DNA of 64,000 nucleotides from Arthrobacter sp. MYb213 (GCF_002979915.1 NZ_PCQA01000007.1:211367-275366); one strand, 5' to 3'. Positions 1 through 8,976 are shown, counted from the stretch's first letter. A program made the numbers and translations. Notes: generated by a model not told the origin, from the sequence alone.

Positions 1-543
1 CTTGCGGCTCGCGTTGAGCACGTTGGCGAAGTTCACAAAGATACCCTGAGCGGTTTCCGGACGCATGTACGCCATACCAGCCTCGGTATCCAGTGGACCC
101 AAGAAGGTCTTCATCAGGCCGGAGAACTGCTGTGGCTCGGTGAACTGGCCCTTAGTTCCGCAATCTGGGCAGGCGATTTCGCTCATGCCGTCTTTGGGAT
201 CGCGACCCTTCTTCGCAACGAATGCCTCGATGAGGTGATCTTCGCGGTGGCGCTTGTGGCACTGGGTGCACTCAATGAGCGGATCGGTGAAGGTCTTCAC
301 GTGGCCGGAGGCTTCCCATACTGCCTTAGGCAGGATGATGGACGAGTCCAGTCCCACCATGTCTTCGCGCCCGCGCACAAAGGACTGCCACCATTCGCGC
401 TTGATGTTTTCTTTCAGCTCGGTGCCTAGTGGCCCGTAATCCCATGCGGAACGGGAACCACCGTAAATTTCACCAGCCTGAAAAACGAATCCGCGACGTT
501 TCGCGAGGGAAATAACCTGATCAAGCTTGGACTGTGGCGCCAT
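1..543 (-). CDS. glyS: Glycyl-tRNA synthetase, N-terminal part (cut by window edge)
   Basis: Charges tRNA-Gly with glycine in the cytoplasm. The visible 181 codons are the N-terminal part of the single-chain, dimeric class II enzyme; the C-terminal part lies outside the window. It starts [18 protein letters not shown] and carries the motif [15 protein letters not shown] typical of this enzyme. Two CxxC pairs follow (ECTQCHKRH, then ACPDCG), the zinc-binding insertion found in many bacterial members. Next comes the class II segment [11 protein letters not shown] at the window edge. The start ATG (541-543) has the purine-rich stretch GGAGTTGAAG just upstream. It is transcribed away from the neighbouring S4 gene. 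Identification is firm from these motifs. Confidence 0.96.
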   Translation of the reverse strand, partial: MAPQSKLDQVISLAKRRGFVFQAGEIYGGSRSAWDYGPLGTELKENIKREWWQSFVRGREDMVGLDSSIILPKAVWEASGHVKTFTDPLIECTQCHKRHREDHLIEAFVAKKGRDPKDGMSEIACPDCGTKGQFTEPQQFSGLMKTFLGPLDTEAGMAYMRPETAQGIFVNFANVLNASRK

Positions 544-744
544 CTTCAACTCCAAAGGAAAGTACGAGGCCGCTGGTTGCGGTCCGTAGGAAACACATAC
601 CGCTTAAGCCTATCGCGTCCGTCTCGTGGGACGCACACTTCACGGGTGCCCAAGCGCATCCAGTCCCGTGTTTGATCCGCCACAAAAGTCGGTGCGCGGC
701 TGAAAAGCATTCACAGTCACTCCTCGATGCGAGATGATGTAAGC

Positions 745-972
745 ATGGCAAATTCCGAGGTATTCCCCATCCAGATCCGTGACGAATCCATTCGCCTAGG
801 ACAGCTACTGAAGCTGGCGTCCTTAGCCGAAGACGGAATTCACGCCAAACAGCTGATCGAAGACGGTCAGGTGCTGGTCAACGGCAAGATCGAAACTCGC
901 CGTGGCGCCCAGATGCGCAATGGAGACACCATCTCCGTGCGCGGCGAATCGGTAGTTGTCGAAACCGCGTAG
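745..972 (+). CDS. S4-domain RNA-binding protein (YbcJ/YaaA-like)
   Basis: A 75-residue protein that is almost entirely one S4 RNA-binding domain: IRLGQLLKLASLAEDGIHAKQLIEDG, then VLVNGKIETRRG and the closing turn GDTISVRG. Stand-alone S4 proteins of this type bind structured RNA such as rRNA or tRNA; the exact target is unknown. The frame is open from an ATG at 727, but the ATG at 745 gives the usual length, with the S4 domain starting soon after the N-terminus. It is a single-gene unit, divergent from glyS, and ends just before a strong hairpin terminator. Confidence 0.85.
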   Translation: MANSEVFPIQIRDESIRLGQLLKLASLAEDGIHAKQLIEDGQVLVNGKIETRRGAQMRNGDTISVRGESVVVETA

Positions 973-990
973 TTCAATTTATATTCTGCG

Positions 991-1036
991 CTTGTGGCGG
1001 TGTCTCCTTTTATTGGAGACACCGCCACAAGTTTTT
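991..1036 (+). terminator. Rho-independent terminator after the S4 gene
   Basis: A perfect 17-bp inverted repeat (991-1007 with 1015-1031), a 7-nt loop TTTTATT and a run of six T on the plus strand. It lies 18 bp after the S4 gene's stop codon and 16 bp before the stop of the convergent esterase gene. The T-run shows it works for the plus strand. The stem could also stop readthrough from the esterase side. Confidence 0.9.
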
Positions 1037-1052
1037 TACAAGATTCAACTTC

Positions 1053-1709
1053 TTACTCGGCTTCGGTTTTTAGGACTACTGTGCTGAGAAATTCGTGCAC
1101 GTGAGCCATCTCCTGCGCATTGACCGAGTGCAACATATTTGAGTAGAGCACCTTGGTGAGATGAACCTCGGTGGTCGCCCAACCATGGGTGTACTCAACT
1201 TTTTCCGCCGTAATCACCGGATCTTCTTGATCACGTCCCCAGAAAAGTGGCTTGCGCAGCTGGCGGAGTTTTTCGTCATTGAAGAAGCCAGTACCTTCTT
1301 CGGGAACCGCAAAACCAGAGAGGCCCACAACGGTTTTGATGGCCTCCGGCTGATGACGCAACAACGAAGTGGCCACGGCCATGCCCATTGAGAATCCAAG
1401 CAGGCTCACCGAGGAATGTTGCTTGCTAATTGGCTCCAGCCAACTCCACAAATCAGTGATTGCTGATTTCACTTCAGTGAAGGAGTAATCCAGATCTTGC
1501 ATTAGTGGGAACCAGGTGAAACCCGGCCCCAGTGCTTGCGGTGCACGCACGGAGACAATGGTGAATTCCTCGGGCAGCATAGGAGCCAAGCCCATGAGGT
1601 CTTCTTCATTAGATAGGTAGCCGTGCAAGAGCACGAGCAACGGAGTACCCGCCCGTTCTTCCTCGGGACGAGACCAGATGACTGTAGGATTCCAAGTTTT
1701 TTCGTTCAC
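1053..1709 (-). CDS. Alpha/beta-hydrolase esterase (phospholipase/carboxylesterase family)
   Basis: A 218-residue serine hydrolase of the small cytoplasmic carboxylesterase/acyl-protein thioesterase type (YpfH-like). Visible features are the oxyanion-hole region LLVLLHGYLSNEED (about residues 24-37), the nucleophile elbow GFSMG with Ser107, an acidic residue in GRDQEDPVI, and the final His in MLHSVN. There is no signal peptide. The frame starts with GTG at 1709, with no clear Shine-Dalgarno. The substrate cannot be read from sequence; short-chain esters are usual for the family. It is a single-gene unit converging on the S4 gene. Confidence 0.85.
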   Translation of the reverse strand: MNEKTWNPTVIWSRPEEERAGTPLLVLLHGYLSNEEDLMGLAPMLPEEFTIVSVRAPQALGPGFTWFPLMQDLDYSFTEVKSAITDLWSWLEPISKQHSSVSLLGFSMGMAVATSLLRHQPEAIKTVVGLSGFAVPEEGTGFFNDEKLRQLRKPLFWGRDQEDPVITAEKVEYTHGWATTEVHLTKVLYSNMLHSVNAQEMAHVHEFLSTVVLKTEAE

Positions 1710-1910
1710 CTAACTAGTCAACCAGAATCCTGCGCGCTTTGATCCGCAAGGGTGGTCGCAAGTCTTTTGTTGCAATAGCATAAACTTCAAAAATCATCTT
1801 ACATTCTGTTCATAAACATGTTTGACTAGTGATAATTATTCAAATACGTAGCACCACCGGTCATAGGTCTTGGTGATCGACAGGGGCCGATTCGCAGAAT
1901 TACGGGACTC

Positions 1911-2300
1911 ATGGACGAGATGGAAATAACACAACTGATCGATTCTAATGAATTGCAAGATTTCGGTTTCATGGAGGACGATCCACTGGGCGGTTCAACT
2001 TTCGTGGAATCGACCTTTAGCGCTATTCCGCTATTAACGGGAATATTTGCCGTGCTCTTTATCCTTTTCGTGGGCTTCATCATTTACATCGCAGTTCGAA
2101 ATTACAAGGCCACCAGAAAAGCAGGATTTGATCCGTTTACCCTACAGACAGACGTGACCACCCGGTTGGCTCGCTCACAGATGCTCGCTCCCAAGAAAAC
2201 AACGGAACAGAAACTATCCGAGCTAGATGATCTGCTTACACGCGGAGTCATTTCTCGCGAGGAATATACGCAAGCTCGAAGCCAAGCGCTGCGTGACTAA
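1911..2300 (+). CDS. Single-pass membrane protein with C-terminal SHOCT domain
   Basis: A 129-residue protein. Residues 1-35 are acidic. They are followed by one strong transmembrane helix (about 38-61, IPLLTGIFAVLFILFVGFIIYIAV), a basic stop-transfer segment, a linker and a C-terminal SHOCT motif (KLSELDDLLTRGVISREEY). SHOCT is a short two-helix oligomerisation module often found at the ends of membrane or envelope proteins. The topology predicts the SHOCT domain in the cytoplasm. Function is unknown. It stands alone 46 bp upstream of the SGNH hydrolase gene and could be co-transcribed with it. Confidence 0.8.
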   Translation: MDEMEITQLIDSNELQDFGFMEDDPLGGSTFVESTFSAIPLLTGIFAVLFILFVGFIIYIAVRNYKATRKAGFDPFTLQTDVTTRLARSQMLAPKKTTEQKLSELDDLLTRGVISREEYTQARSQALRD

Positions 2301-2346
2301 TTTGTCTTAATCCATTGACATCAAGTTACCGATTGGTAACAATGTA

Positions 2347-3216
2347 GTGGTGTCTGAATTCCCCACCTCCGGCTCAGCCGTTCCAGCCCAAGCAGCAAAT
2401 CATCCATGGCGACGATACGTTGCGCTCGGAGATTCTTTTACAGAGGGAATCGGCGACCCCGATCCACACAATCTAGGTAGACATCGCGGGTGGGCTGACC
2501 GCGTAGCCCAGCAGCTAAGCACCACCGTTCCAGATTTCGCCTATGCAAACCTAGCCATTCGCGGACGGCTAATCAATCAAATTGTTGCAGAACAGCTTAA
2601 ACCAGCAATCGATCTCAAACCGGATTTGATCAGCATTTGCGCCGGCGGAAACGATGTCATCCGGCCCGGTGGCGACCCCGATAAAATCGCAGAAAAGCTA
2701 GATCTCGCCATCACCGAGTTAAGCGTTACCGGGGCCACCATCGTGTTACTCACCGGACCGGACATTCGCGACACCCCGGTACTTGGCGGGATTCGTGGCA
2801 AGGTCGCCATTTACAACGAAAACGTCCGTGCCATCGCCCAGCGTCATGACGCAGTCGTGGGAGATCTCTGGGCATTGAGCGAGCTCCGCCAAACACAAAT
2901 GTGGGATCCAGACCGCTTGCACTTCTCCCCCGCCGGACACCAAGTGATCTCAGCGATGGTGCTCGATGCACTGAACGTGCCCCATGAACAAGTCATGGAC
3001 GCGCAATTAGAGCACGCAGCCCGAAGCTGGCGCGAAGCACGCATTGAGGACCTGCAATGGGCTCGCGAATACTTTGGTCCGTGGATCCTGCGCAGAATTC
3101 GTCATCAGTCTTCCGGTGACGGGGTTAGTGCAAAAAGACCGCTTCCCACACCCTTCACCGTGCAACCGCCGAATGCCTCGCTGGGTGCTGGAGATAGTAC
3201 TCCCGGACAAAAATAA
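2347..3216 (+). CDS. SGNH/GDSL-family hydrolase
   Basis: A 289-residue esterase/lipase-like enzyme with the conserved SGNH blocks in order: VALGDSFTEG (catalytic Ser, about residue 30), the Gly of block II in NLAIRGR, CAGGNDV (block III Asn) and DRLHFSPAGH (block V, catalytic Asp and His). There is no signal peptide, so it is probably intracellular. A C-terminal extension of about 75 residues (ARIEDLQWAREYFGPWILRRI...) is common in actinobacterial members. The start is GTG at 2347 (a second GTG follows directly). It converges on metX across a hairpin. The substrate is unknown; family members act on acyl esters of lipids, sugars or peptidoglycan. Confidence 0.88.
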   Translation: MVSEFPTSGSAVPAQAANHPWRRYVALGDSFTEGIGDPDPHNLGRHRGWADRVAQQLSTTVPDFAYANLAIRGRLINQIVAEQLKPAIDLKPDLISICAGGNDVIRPGGDPDKIAEKLDLAITELSVTGATIVLLTGPDIRDTPVLGGIRGKVAIYNENVRAIAQRHDAVVGDLWALSELRQTQMWDPDRLHFSPAGHQVISAMVLDALNVPHEQVMDAQLEHAARSWREARIEDLQWAREYFGPWILRRIRHQSSGDGVSAKRPLPTPFTVQPPNASLGAGDSTPGQK

Positions 3217-3230
3217 ACACGCAAAACAAA

Positions 3231-3279
3231 TGGGACGTGGCTTGCTGCACCGATTACTGGTGCGACAATCCACGTCCCA
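3231..3279. terminator. Bidirectional hairpin between SGNH hydrolase and metX
   Basis: A 10-bp perfect inverted repeat (3231-3240 with 3270-3279, TGGGACGTGG / CCACGTCCCA) with a nested GCACC...GGTGC stem in its loop. It sits between two convergent stop codons. There is no strong T-run, so its terminator role is inferred from position and stem strength. Confidence 0.6.
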
Positions 3280-3308
3280 AATTCATATCACTGCGTAGTT
3301 TTTAGACC

Positions 3309-4454
3309 TTAGTCATCAAAGACCAGGGCGGTCAGTACCGGACCAAGTTGCTTGGCGTCCGTGAGGAAACCGTCATGACCGATCGGTGAATCGATGTAAT
3401 GCACTGGCTTAGGTTTCGGCAACGAGGATGCGATCAGTTCAGACTGCGCCGGGAAGTACAGCCGGTCACTGTTGACCGCGGCAACCACCACGTTCACCTT
3501 AGCCAGCCGAGCCAACGCCTGGGTAAGCGACCCATAACCGCGCGCCACATCGTGGCTCATCAGAGCCTCGGTGAGGACCAGATAGCTATTCGCGTCAAAA
3601 CGATGGACCAGTTTAGTCGCCTGATGATCCAGGTAGCTTTCCACCTGGTACCGGCCACGCCGGCCGTCCAACGAAGCGAACGGTTCTTCACCAGGCTGCG
3701 CATTGCGCGCAAATCTGGTCTCTAGCTCGGTCTCTGAGCGGTAGGTAATATGTGCCAAGCGACGGGCCAGTCCCAATCCCGCATCCGGACGCACACCGTT
3801 GGCGTAGTAATCGCCCTGCGCAAAGTTAGGATCAAGCCGAATCGCCTCGGTCTGCACCTGCGCAAAAGCAATCTGTTCCGCCGTAGCTTGTGCGCTGGAA
3901 GCCATCACCACCACGTTCTTCACGAGGTCGGGGAATTCAACTGCCCACTCCAGAGCTCGCGCGCCACCCATGGAACCACCGATGACCGCATGCCAGGTGT
4001 GCACACCTAGCAGGGTAGCCAGACGCGCTTCGAGGCGCACCGAATCCTTGATGGTGACAAAGGGGAAGCGTGAACCCCAAGCATTGCCCTGTTCGTCAAG
4101 CGAACTTGGTCCGGTAGATCCATTGCAACCACCGATGATGTTGATGGCCACGACAAAATATTTGTCGGTATCAACGGTTAGCCCGGGGCCGACAAAGTCT
4201 TCCCACCAGCCCGGGGTCTGTGAATCTCCGCGCGATACGTGCGCATCACCGGTCAACGCGTGCTTCACCAGCACCGCGTTACTCCCGTCCGCGTTTAGCT
4301 GACCCCATGTCTCATAGGCCAACTCGATTTGCGGTAGGTAGCCACCAGTTTCGAAGGTGTACTCCCCCACGAACGCGCGACGCAAAATGCCGTCTTGTCC
4401 GTCGGTAAGCTCCTGCGATGGCAGAGTTTCTTCGGTAGTCACTATGGATGCCAT
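3309..4454 (-). CDS. metX: Homoserine O-acetyltransferase
   Basis: Transfers an acyl group (normally acetyl) to L-homoserine, the activating step of methionine synthesis; the product feeds the sulfhydrylase encoded just upstream. The 381 residues are the usual length. The alpha/beta-hydrolase core shows HALTGDAH (65-72), the nucleophile elbow GGSMGGARALEW (Ser161), the acid Asp330 in NSDRLYFP and His360 in IGHDGFL. Its ATG lies two bases after the metY stop codon, so translation is probably coupled. The order metY-metX under one SAM riboswitch means both are shut down together when S-adenosylmethionine is plentiful. Confidence 0.96.
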   Translation of the reverse strand: MASIVTTEETLPSQELTDGQDGILRRAFVGEYTFETGGYLPQIELAYETWGQLNADGSNAVLVKHALTGDAHVSRGDSQTPGWWEDFVGPGLTVDTDKYFVVAINIIGGCNGSTGPSSLDEQGNAWGSRFPFVTIKDSVRLEARLATLLGVHTWHAVIGGSMGGARALEWAVEFPDLVKNVVVMASSAQATAEQIAFAQVQTEAIRLDPNFAQGDYYANGVRPDAGLGLARRLAHITYRSETELETRFARNAQPGEEPFASLDGRRGRYQVESYLDHQATKLVHRFDANSYLVLTEALMSHDVARGYGSLTQALARLAKVNVVVAAVNSDRLYFPAQSELIASSLPKPKPVHYIDSPIGHDGFLTDAKQLGPVLTALVFDD

Positions 4455-4456
4455 GC

Positions 4457-5800
4457 CTAAAGAGTTTCCTGCAATTCCTGGCTAGAAAGCTGCTTGGTAG
4501 CAGCAAAACCAAGTTGCAGATCAGCGAGAATATCCTTGATGTTTTCAAGTCCCACGCTCAACCGCACCAGACCTGGACGCACACCTGCGGCCAAACGTTC
4601 TTCGTCGCTCAATTGTGCGTGGGTGGTAGACGCTGGGTGGATTACCAGCGAACGAACGTCGCCTAGGTTCGCCACATTTGAATGTAGTTCTAACGCATTC
4701 ACAAAAGCCTTGCCAGCTTCGGCGCCACCGGCAATGTCGAAGGCAATAATTGCGCCAACACCATTTGGTGAATACTTCTGTCCGCGTTCAAACCATGGTG
4801 AGGAAGGCAGGCCTGCGTAGGCGACCTTCTCAACCTGTTCTTGGCTTTCAAGCCAGGCGCCAACTTCCTTGGCATTTTGCACGTGACGCTCCATGCGCAA
4901 CGACAAAGTCTCCAGACCCTGCGCAATGAGGAAGGCGTTGAAAGGTGCCACCGCCGCTCCAAGGTCACGGAGCAACTGCACGCGTGCCTTCAGAATGTAG
5001 GCGAGGTTCGCCCCAAGAATTCCGTCGACGCCTAAGTCCCGCGCGAATACCAAACCGTTGTAAGACTCATCCGGGGTATTGAAGTCCGGGAATCGTTCTG
5101 GATCCTTCGCAAAGTCGAACTTACCCGAATCTACGATGACCCCAGCAATGGCGGTGCCATGTCCGCCTAGGTACTTGGTGGCCGAGTGGATCACGATATC
5201 GGCGCCCCATTCGATGGGACGAATCAGGTACGGGGTCGCCAAGGTGTTATCAACTAGGAGCGGAACTCCGACCTCGTGGGCGATCTCAGAGATCCCTTCG
5301 ATATCTAGGATGTCCTGGCGTGGGTTGGAGACGACTTCGCCAAAGAAGGCTTTGGTATTTGGCTTGACCGCTGCACGCCACTGCTCCAAGTTATCTGGAT
5401 CAGCAACGAAGCTAACCTCAATGCCAAGTTTGCGCAGGGTGTGCTTGAACAGATTCTGCGTTCCACCGTAGAGGCTTGGGCTGGCCACCAGGTGATCGCC
5501 CGCCTGCGCGAGGTTGAGGATGGCCAAGGTAGTGGCGGCTTGGCCGGAGGCAAGCAACAACGCACCGATTCCGCCTTCGAGATCGGCGATTCGATTTTCT
5601 ACGGCTTCCTGCGTTGGATTACCGATACGCGTGTAAATCGGCGCCAGTTCCTGCAGAGCGAAGCGAGCTGCAGCGCTCTCTGCATTGGGGAAGACGAAAG
5701 AAGTCGTCTGGTAGATCGGCAGGGCACGCGCACCGGTCACCGGATCGGGCTGCTGCCCAGCGTGGATCTGACGTGTTTCAAAAGACCAGTTATTACTCAT
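4457..5800 (-). CDS. metY: O-acetylhomoserine sulfhydrylase (aminocarboxypropyltransferase)
   Basis: A PLP-dependent cytoplasmic enzyme that makes homocysteine from O-acetylhomoserine and sulfide. It belongs to the Cys/Met metabolism (gamma-family) fold. Visible are YTRIGNPT (57-64), LLLASGQAAT (81-90), LLVDNTLATP (181-190) and the PLP-lysine motif SATKYLGGHG (Lys209). The length of 447 residues suits MetY rather than the shorter cystathionine enzymes. The open frame has an in-frame ATG at 5812, but that ATG sits in front of GGAGGAAACC, the Shine-Dalgarno for the ATG at 5800, so 5800 is the start. First gene of the metY-metX operon. Confidence 0.95.
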   Translation of the reverse strand: MSNNWSFETRQIHAGQQPDPVTGARALPIYQTTSFVFPNAESAAARFALQELAPIYTRIGNPTQEAVENRIADLEGGIGALLLASGQAATTLAILNLAQAGDHLVASPSLYGGTQNLFKHTLRKLGIEVSFVADPDNLEQWRAAVKPNTKAFFGEVVSNPRQDILDIEGISEIAHEVGVPLLVDNTLATPYLIRPIEWGADIVIHSATKYLGGHGTAIAGVIVDSGKFDFAKDPERFPDFNTPDESYNGLVFARDLGVDGILGANLAYILKARVQLLRDLGAAVAPFNAFLIAQGLETLSLRMERHVQNAKEVGAWLESQEQVEKVAYAGLPSSPWFERGQKYSPNGVGAIIAFDIAGGAEAGKAFVNALELHSNVANLGDVRSLVIHPASTTHAQLSDEERLAAGVRPGLVRLSVGLENIKDILADLQLGFAATKQLSSQELQETL

Positions 5801-5887
5801 GGTTTCCTCCATATAGCTTGTCGACTATGGGGGTACACCACTCAAAAACACACCGACGGCAAGTTCCTCGTCGAGGCGCTTTCGAAG

Positions 5888-6012
5888 GGGGTAACCCGCG
5901 CTTGTCCGCAACACATAGTGTGTTGAGGGCCAGGTCTTCACCCGGGGCACCCCACCGCGGCGGAGGGTTGCCGCCCAGTAAGCCGGGGCTTGTTACTGGG
6001 ACTCATGACCTG
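5888..6012 (-). promoter_or_regulatory. SAM-IV riboswitch upstream of metY-metX
   Basis: Read on the minus strand the leader begins GGTCATGAGT, continues through CAAGCCCCGGCTTAC, GGCAACCCTCC and CGCGGTGGGGTGCCCCGGGT, closes with GACCTGG, and ends with a pseudoknot-side segment AAGCGCGGGTT. This matches, block by block, the SAM-IV aptamer known upstream of sulfur genes in Streptomyces and Mycobacterium. Binding of S-adenosylmethionine should lower metYX expression. The 90 bases between aptamer and start codon hold the expression platform. Its mechanism (transcription or translation) is not clear from the sequence. Confidence 0.92.
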
Positions 6013-6184
6013 ACTCAAGTCTGCCCGATAGCCGAAGAATTTGGCAATATGAGATAGCTCAATGTGACTCAATCGGTCATATAGATCTTTAATGAAGAAT
6101 TTTCTGCAGACTGTTCGATCCCGCCATTACCACTTAGGGTCACCTAAGTCGAGACTGAGATCACATAGTGACATGATGGGGCAC

Positions 6185-6829
6185 ATGATGAGGCTAGATC
6201 ACGTTAGTTACGCATGTGGCCCCGATGGGCTCATGCCAACCGCCGAAAGAATCTCCAAGACTTTGGGCCTGGAATTCGTCAAGGGGGGCGTACATCCGCG
6301 TTTTGGAACGCGGAATGTAATTTTCCCGCTCAAGCACAACCAGTACCTAGAAGTTGTTGAAGTTCTCAACCACCCTTCAAGCGACAAAGCACCGTTTGGG
6401 CAGGCAGTACGAGCCCGCTCTGAGCTTGGTGGCGGCTGGATGGGATGGTGTGTGTCTGTTGAAGACCTCTCCAGCGCCGAAGAGCGGCTGGGGCGCAAAT
6501 CTGTTCCGGGAAACCGAAAGTTCCCAGACGGCCGCGAACTCACCTGGCAGCAGGTTGGAATCAAGGGTCTGATCGCTGACCCGCAGGTCCCTTACCTCCT
6601 GCGCTGGGACGCTGGCACCGAGGATTTGCACCCGTCCAAGGCTCTAGAGCCTGTAGGTGCGATTCAAAGTATCACTATCGCTGGTTCTCGAGACCGAGTA
6701 TTGGACTGGCTCGGCCAGCCCGAGAACGTCAATCTTGGCGCGGTGAGCATGGAATACGAAGCACCCAACGGCACTCCAGGCATCTTGTCGGTCACCTTTG
6801 AAACCGACAATGGCTTGGTCACGCTATAA
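6185..6829 (+). CDS. VOC-fold (glyoxalase-like) protein
   Basis: A glyoxalase-like VOC protein of about 214 residues. It begins MMRLDHVSYACGPDGL, the usual first strand and helix of the family, and continues with RFGTRNVIFPLKHNQYLEVVEVLNHP. The middle resembles the Glyoxalase_3-type domain. The frame is open from 6092, but the 31 extra N-terminal residues are basic and unlike the family, and GATGGGG precedes the ATG at 6185, so 6185 is preferred. It could be an enzyme or a binding protein; the substrate is unknown. It is divergent from metY-metX and converges on the acetyltransferase across a hairpin. Confidence 0.8.
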   Translation: MMRLDHVSYACGPDGLMPTAERISKTLGLEFVKGGVHPRFGTRNVIFPLKHNQYLEVVEVLNHPSSDKAPFGQAVRARSELGGGWMGWCVSVEDLSSAEERLGRKSVPGNRKFPDGRELTWQQVGIKGLIADPQVPYLLRWDAGTEDLHPSKALEPVGAIQSITIAGSRDRVLDWLGQPENVNLGAVSMEYEAPNGTPGILSVTFETDNGLVTL

Positions 6830-6844
6830 CGAAGAACGTCAAAT

Positions 6845-6884
6845 AAAGGGTAGGTAGGGACGGCAACGTCCTCGCCTACCCTTT
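6845..6884. terminator. Bidirectional hairpin between VOC protein and GNAT gene
   Basis: A 10-bp outer stem (6845-6854 with 6875-6884, AAAGGGTAGG / CCTACCCTTT) encloses a GGACG-GCAA-CGTCC hairpin. It lies between two convergent stop codons, 16 bp after one and 11 bp before the other. The A-rich and T-rich ends suit termination on both strands. Confidence 0.7.
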
Positions 6885-6894
6885 GTCGTTCCAA

Positions 6895-7305
6895 CTACTC
6901 AAGTCTCTTACCCAGGACCACTACATCTTGAGCTTCGTAACCCAGTCGCTCGTAAAATCCGATCACATCAGTGTTTTCGGTCCGCACCATGAGCTGCACT
7001 TTGGGCACCCCTTGTTCAGCAAGCCAACGCGACGCGGCTTCGATGATCTGTTGCCCAAAACCTTGGCCCTGCATGTCGGGGTGGACCGCCACGTAATATA
7101 GCCAGCCCCGGTGACCGTCAAACCCAACCATGGCTGTAGCTACCAGCCGTTGCTCATGATGCCCTGCAAGAATCGTAGAGCTCTGATTTTCCAATGCTTT
7201 GTGCGCATCTGATGTGGGATCGTTCCACGGTCGCGTAATTTCTACGCTCTGCCACAGGGCTGTTGCTTGGCCAATCTCGGGCACTTCCAATTCTCTGATC
7301 TCCAT
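6895..7305 (-). CDS. GNAT-family N-acetyltransferase (YpeA-like)
   Basis: A 136-residue single-domain acetyltransferase. The acetyl-CoA binding motif A is clear: LYYVAVHPDMQGQGFGQQIIEAA, with the QGQGFG pyrophosphate loop, followed by motif B (VIGFYERLGYEAQDVVVLGK). Length and pattern match the YpeA type. The substrate cannot be inferred. It stands between two unrelated genes and converges on the VOC gene. Confidence 0.86.
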   Translation of the reverse strand: MEIRELEVPEIGQATALWQSVEITRPWNDPTSDAHKALENQSSTILAGHHEQRLVATAMVGFDGHRGWLYYVAVHPDMQGQGFGQQIIEAASRWLAEQGVPKVQLMVRTENTDVIGFYERLGYEAQDVVVLGKRLE

Positions 7306-7367
7306 GGCTAAAAGGTACCGTTGAAGGGTTGGTTTATTGCCATTTCAGGATGCTTACCGTTGTGGCG

Positions 7368-8138
7368 TTAACTACCGATACCGATAGCAGGGCCGAAGAA
7401 CATGAAGCCGACAAAGCCAACGGCGTCCAACAAGAAGTGCGCGATTACCAACGGCATCACCCGACCATATTTCTGGTAAATCCAACCGAATACCACACCC
7501 ATGGCCACATTTCCCAGCATCGGGCCAACGCCTTGATAGAGGTGGTAGCTACCGCGGATCAGCGCCGAAACCAAAATCAGCGTCCACGGTCCGAAGTTGA
7601 GTTTCTTTCCGTAGCCGAAGAGGAATGCCAACATGATCACTTCTTCGAGCACCGCATGCCGGACGGCAGAAAGTAGCAGCACCGGCACGCTCCACCAATA
7701 ATCTGCGAGATTAGCCGTCGACAGAGTGGTGGTGATCCCTAAGGCGCGGCCTGCGGCATAAACCCCCAAAGTTCCCAGACCCATGGCAAGAAATAATCCT
7801 GCCCCGAGCAACGAATCTTTGCCCGGCCTGCGAAAGTCGAATCCGATATCTTTCACACTTCGTCCCAGCGTGCGGTGCATCAAGTACAGCGCAAGAAGAA
7901 CCGGGATCAGAGCAAATAAAATATCCAGCAGCTGATAAGACAGGTCAAAGTATTCGCGGGTGTTGAGCGGATTATTCATCGACGTGGTTTGGTCGCGCAG
8001 TGGCGCACGGGTCACCTTGTCGGCAAAGCTAATCAACGAATACACCGCGCTCTGCCCCAGACAGAGCCCCATAACAAGGAAGATTTCCATCTTGAGGATG
8101 CGAGCATTGCTCTTCGTTAACGTCTTTTCACCAGTCAC
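7368..8138 (-). CDS. CPBP-family intramembrane metalloprotease
   Basis: A 256-residue protein with about seven hydrophobic segments and the Abi/CPBP signature in its C-terminal half: motif 1 AVLEEVIMLAFLFGYG (paired Glu), motif 2 IRGSYHLYQG (Arg and His) and motif 3 IAHFLLDAVGFVGF (His). These residues bind the catalytic metal in the type II CAAX-protease family. Bacterial members act in membrane proteolysis, bacteriocin immunity or unknown roles; nothing nearby points to a bacteriocin. The frame starts with GTG at 8138 and lacks a clear Shine-Dalgarno, so the first 16 residues are uncertain. Confidence 0.85.
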   Translation of the reverse strand: MTGEKTLTKSNARILKMEIFLVMGLCLGQSAVYSLISFADKVTRAPLRDQTTSMNNPLNTREYFDLSYQLLDILFALIPVLLALYLMHRTLGRSVKDIGFDFRRPGKDSLLGAGLFLAMGLGTLGVYAAGRALGITTTLSTANLADYWWSVPVLLLSAVRHAVLEEVIMLAFLFGYGKKLNFGPWTLILVSALIRGSYHLYQGVGPMLGNVAMGVVFGWIYQKYGRVMPLVIAHFLLDAVGFVGFMFFGPAIGIGS

Positions 8139-8245
8139 CTATCGATCATAGACTTCGGCCGCTGTGTTGGAGCTGAGCGTAGGGTAATCGCTGTAAACAA
8201 GAACAGCCAGTATGCGCGCGGACATGCGATGTTCAAGCCGCATTA

Positions 8246-8296
8246 AAAAGTCAAGGAGCACCGCGCCCAAGTTAATGGGCCCGATACTCCTTGACT
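8246..8296 (-). terminator. Rho-independent terminator of tpx
   Basis: Inverted repeat AGTCAAGGAG (8249-8258) with CTCCTTGACT (8287-8296), with a GGGCCC-type inner pairing. On the minus strand the stem is followed by TTTTT (8250-8246). It lies about 45 bp past the tpx stop. Confidence 0.85.
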
Positions 8297-8342
8297 AGCG
8301 CAACACCTGACGAATTAATTCGCCTATGACCGCAAAAAATTA

Positions 8343-8843
8343 CTAGCTATTTAGCGCTGCAATAGCTGCGTCGTAGTCTGGCTCCGTGGTGATTTCCGGA
8401 ACGATCTGGGTGTAAACGACCTTGCCGGTCTCGTCCAAAACGACGACGGAACGTGCCAAGAGACCAGCTAGTGGCCCATCTACCTGGGTCACGCCGTACG
8501 CCGAGCCAAAGTCCGAGCGGAACACGGAAGCAGCGGTCACATTTTCGATGTTCTCTGCACCGCAGAAGCGGCCCAAGGCGAATGGCAGGTCAGCCGAAAC
8601 ACACACAACGGTGGTGTTTTCCAAGCCGGCAGCCAGTTCGTTGAAGCGGCGTACGCTAGCTGCGCACACACCGGTGTCGACCGATGGGAAGATGTTCAGC
8701 ACCACGCGTCGGCCAGCGAGTGATTCGCTGGTGACATCTGCGAGGCCGGTGTCGGTGAGGGTGAACGCTGGAGCCTGCGCGCCAACGGCTGGCAGCTCTC
8801 CAATAGTCTGGACGGGGGTATCTTTGAATGCAGTAGTAGCCAT
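8343..8843 (-). CDS. tpx: Thiol peroxidase (2-Cys peroxiredoxin, Tpx type)
   Basis: Reduces hydrogen peroxide and alkyl hydroperoxides using thioredoxin. The 166 residues match the family length. The peroxidatic cysteine is Cys60 in [15 protein letters not shown], and the resolving cysteine is Cys94 in [12 protein letters not shown]; both match the E. coli Tpx positions (61 and 95) within one residue. It is cytoplasmic with no signal peptide. It is a monocistronic unit with its own terminator, divergent from the methyltransferase gene. No OxyR-type site was recognised in the 133-bp spacer. Confidence 0.95.
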   Translation of the reverse strand: MATTAFKDTPVQTIGELPAVGAQAPAFTLTDTGLADVTSESLAGRRVVLNIFPSVDTGVCAASVRRFNELAAGLENTTVVCVSADLPFALGRFCGAENIENVTAASVFRSDFGSAYGVTQVDGPLAGLLARSVVVLDETGKVVYTQIVPEITTEPDYDAAIAALNS

Positions 8844-8976
8844 ACTTCATTGTCTATCACGGATGGCCAACTTACTTCTATATTTCGGTCTCAGCGCAAC
8901 GATACGTCTAGTGTTTACCTCTATTCTTCCCACGTTTCATGGTTTCGAATTCTTCGCCCCGTGACTGACTGAGGCT

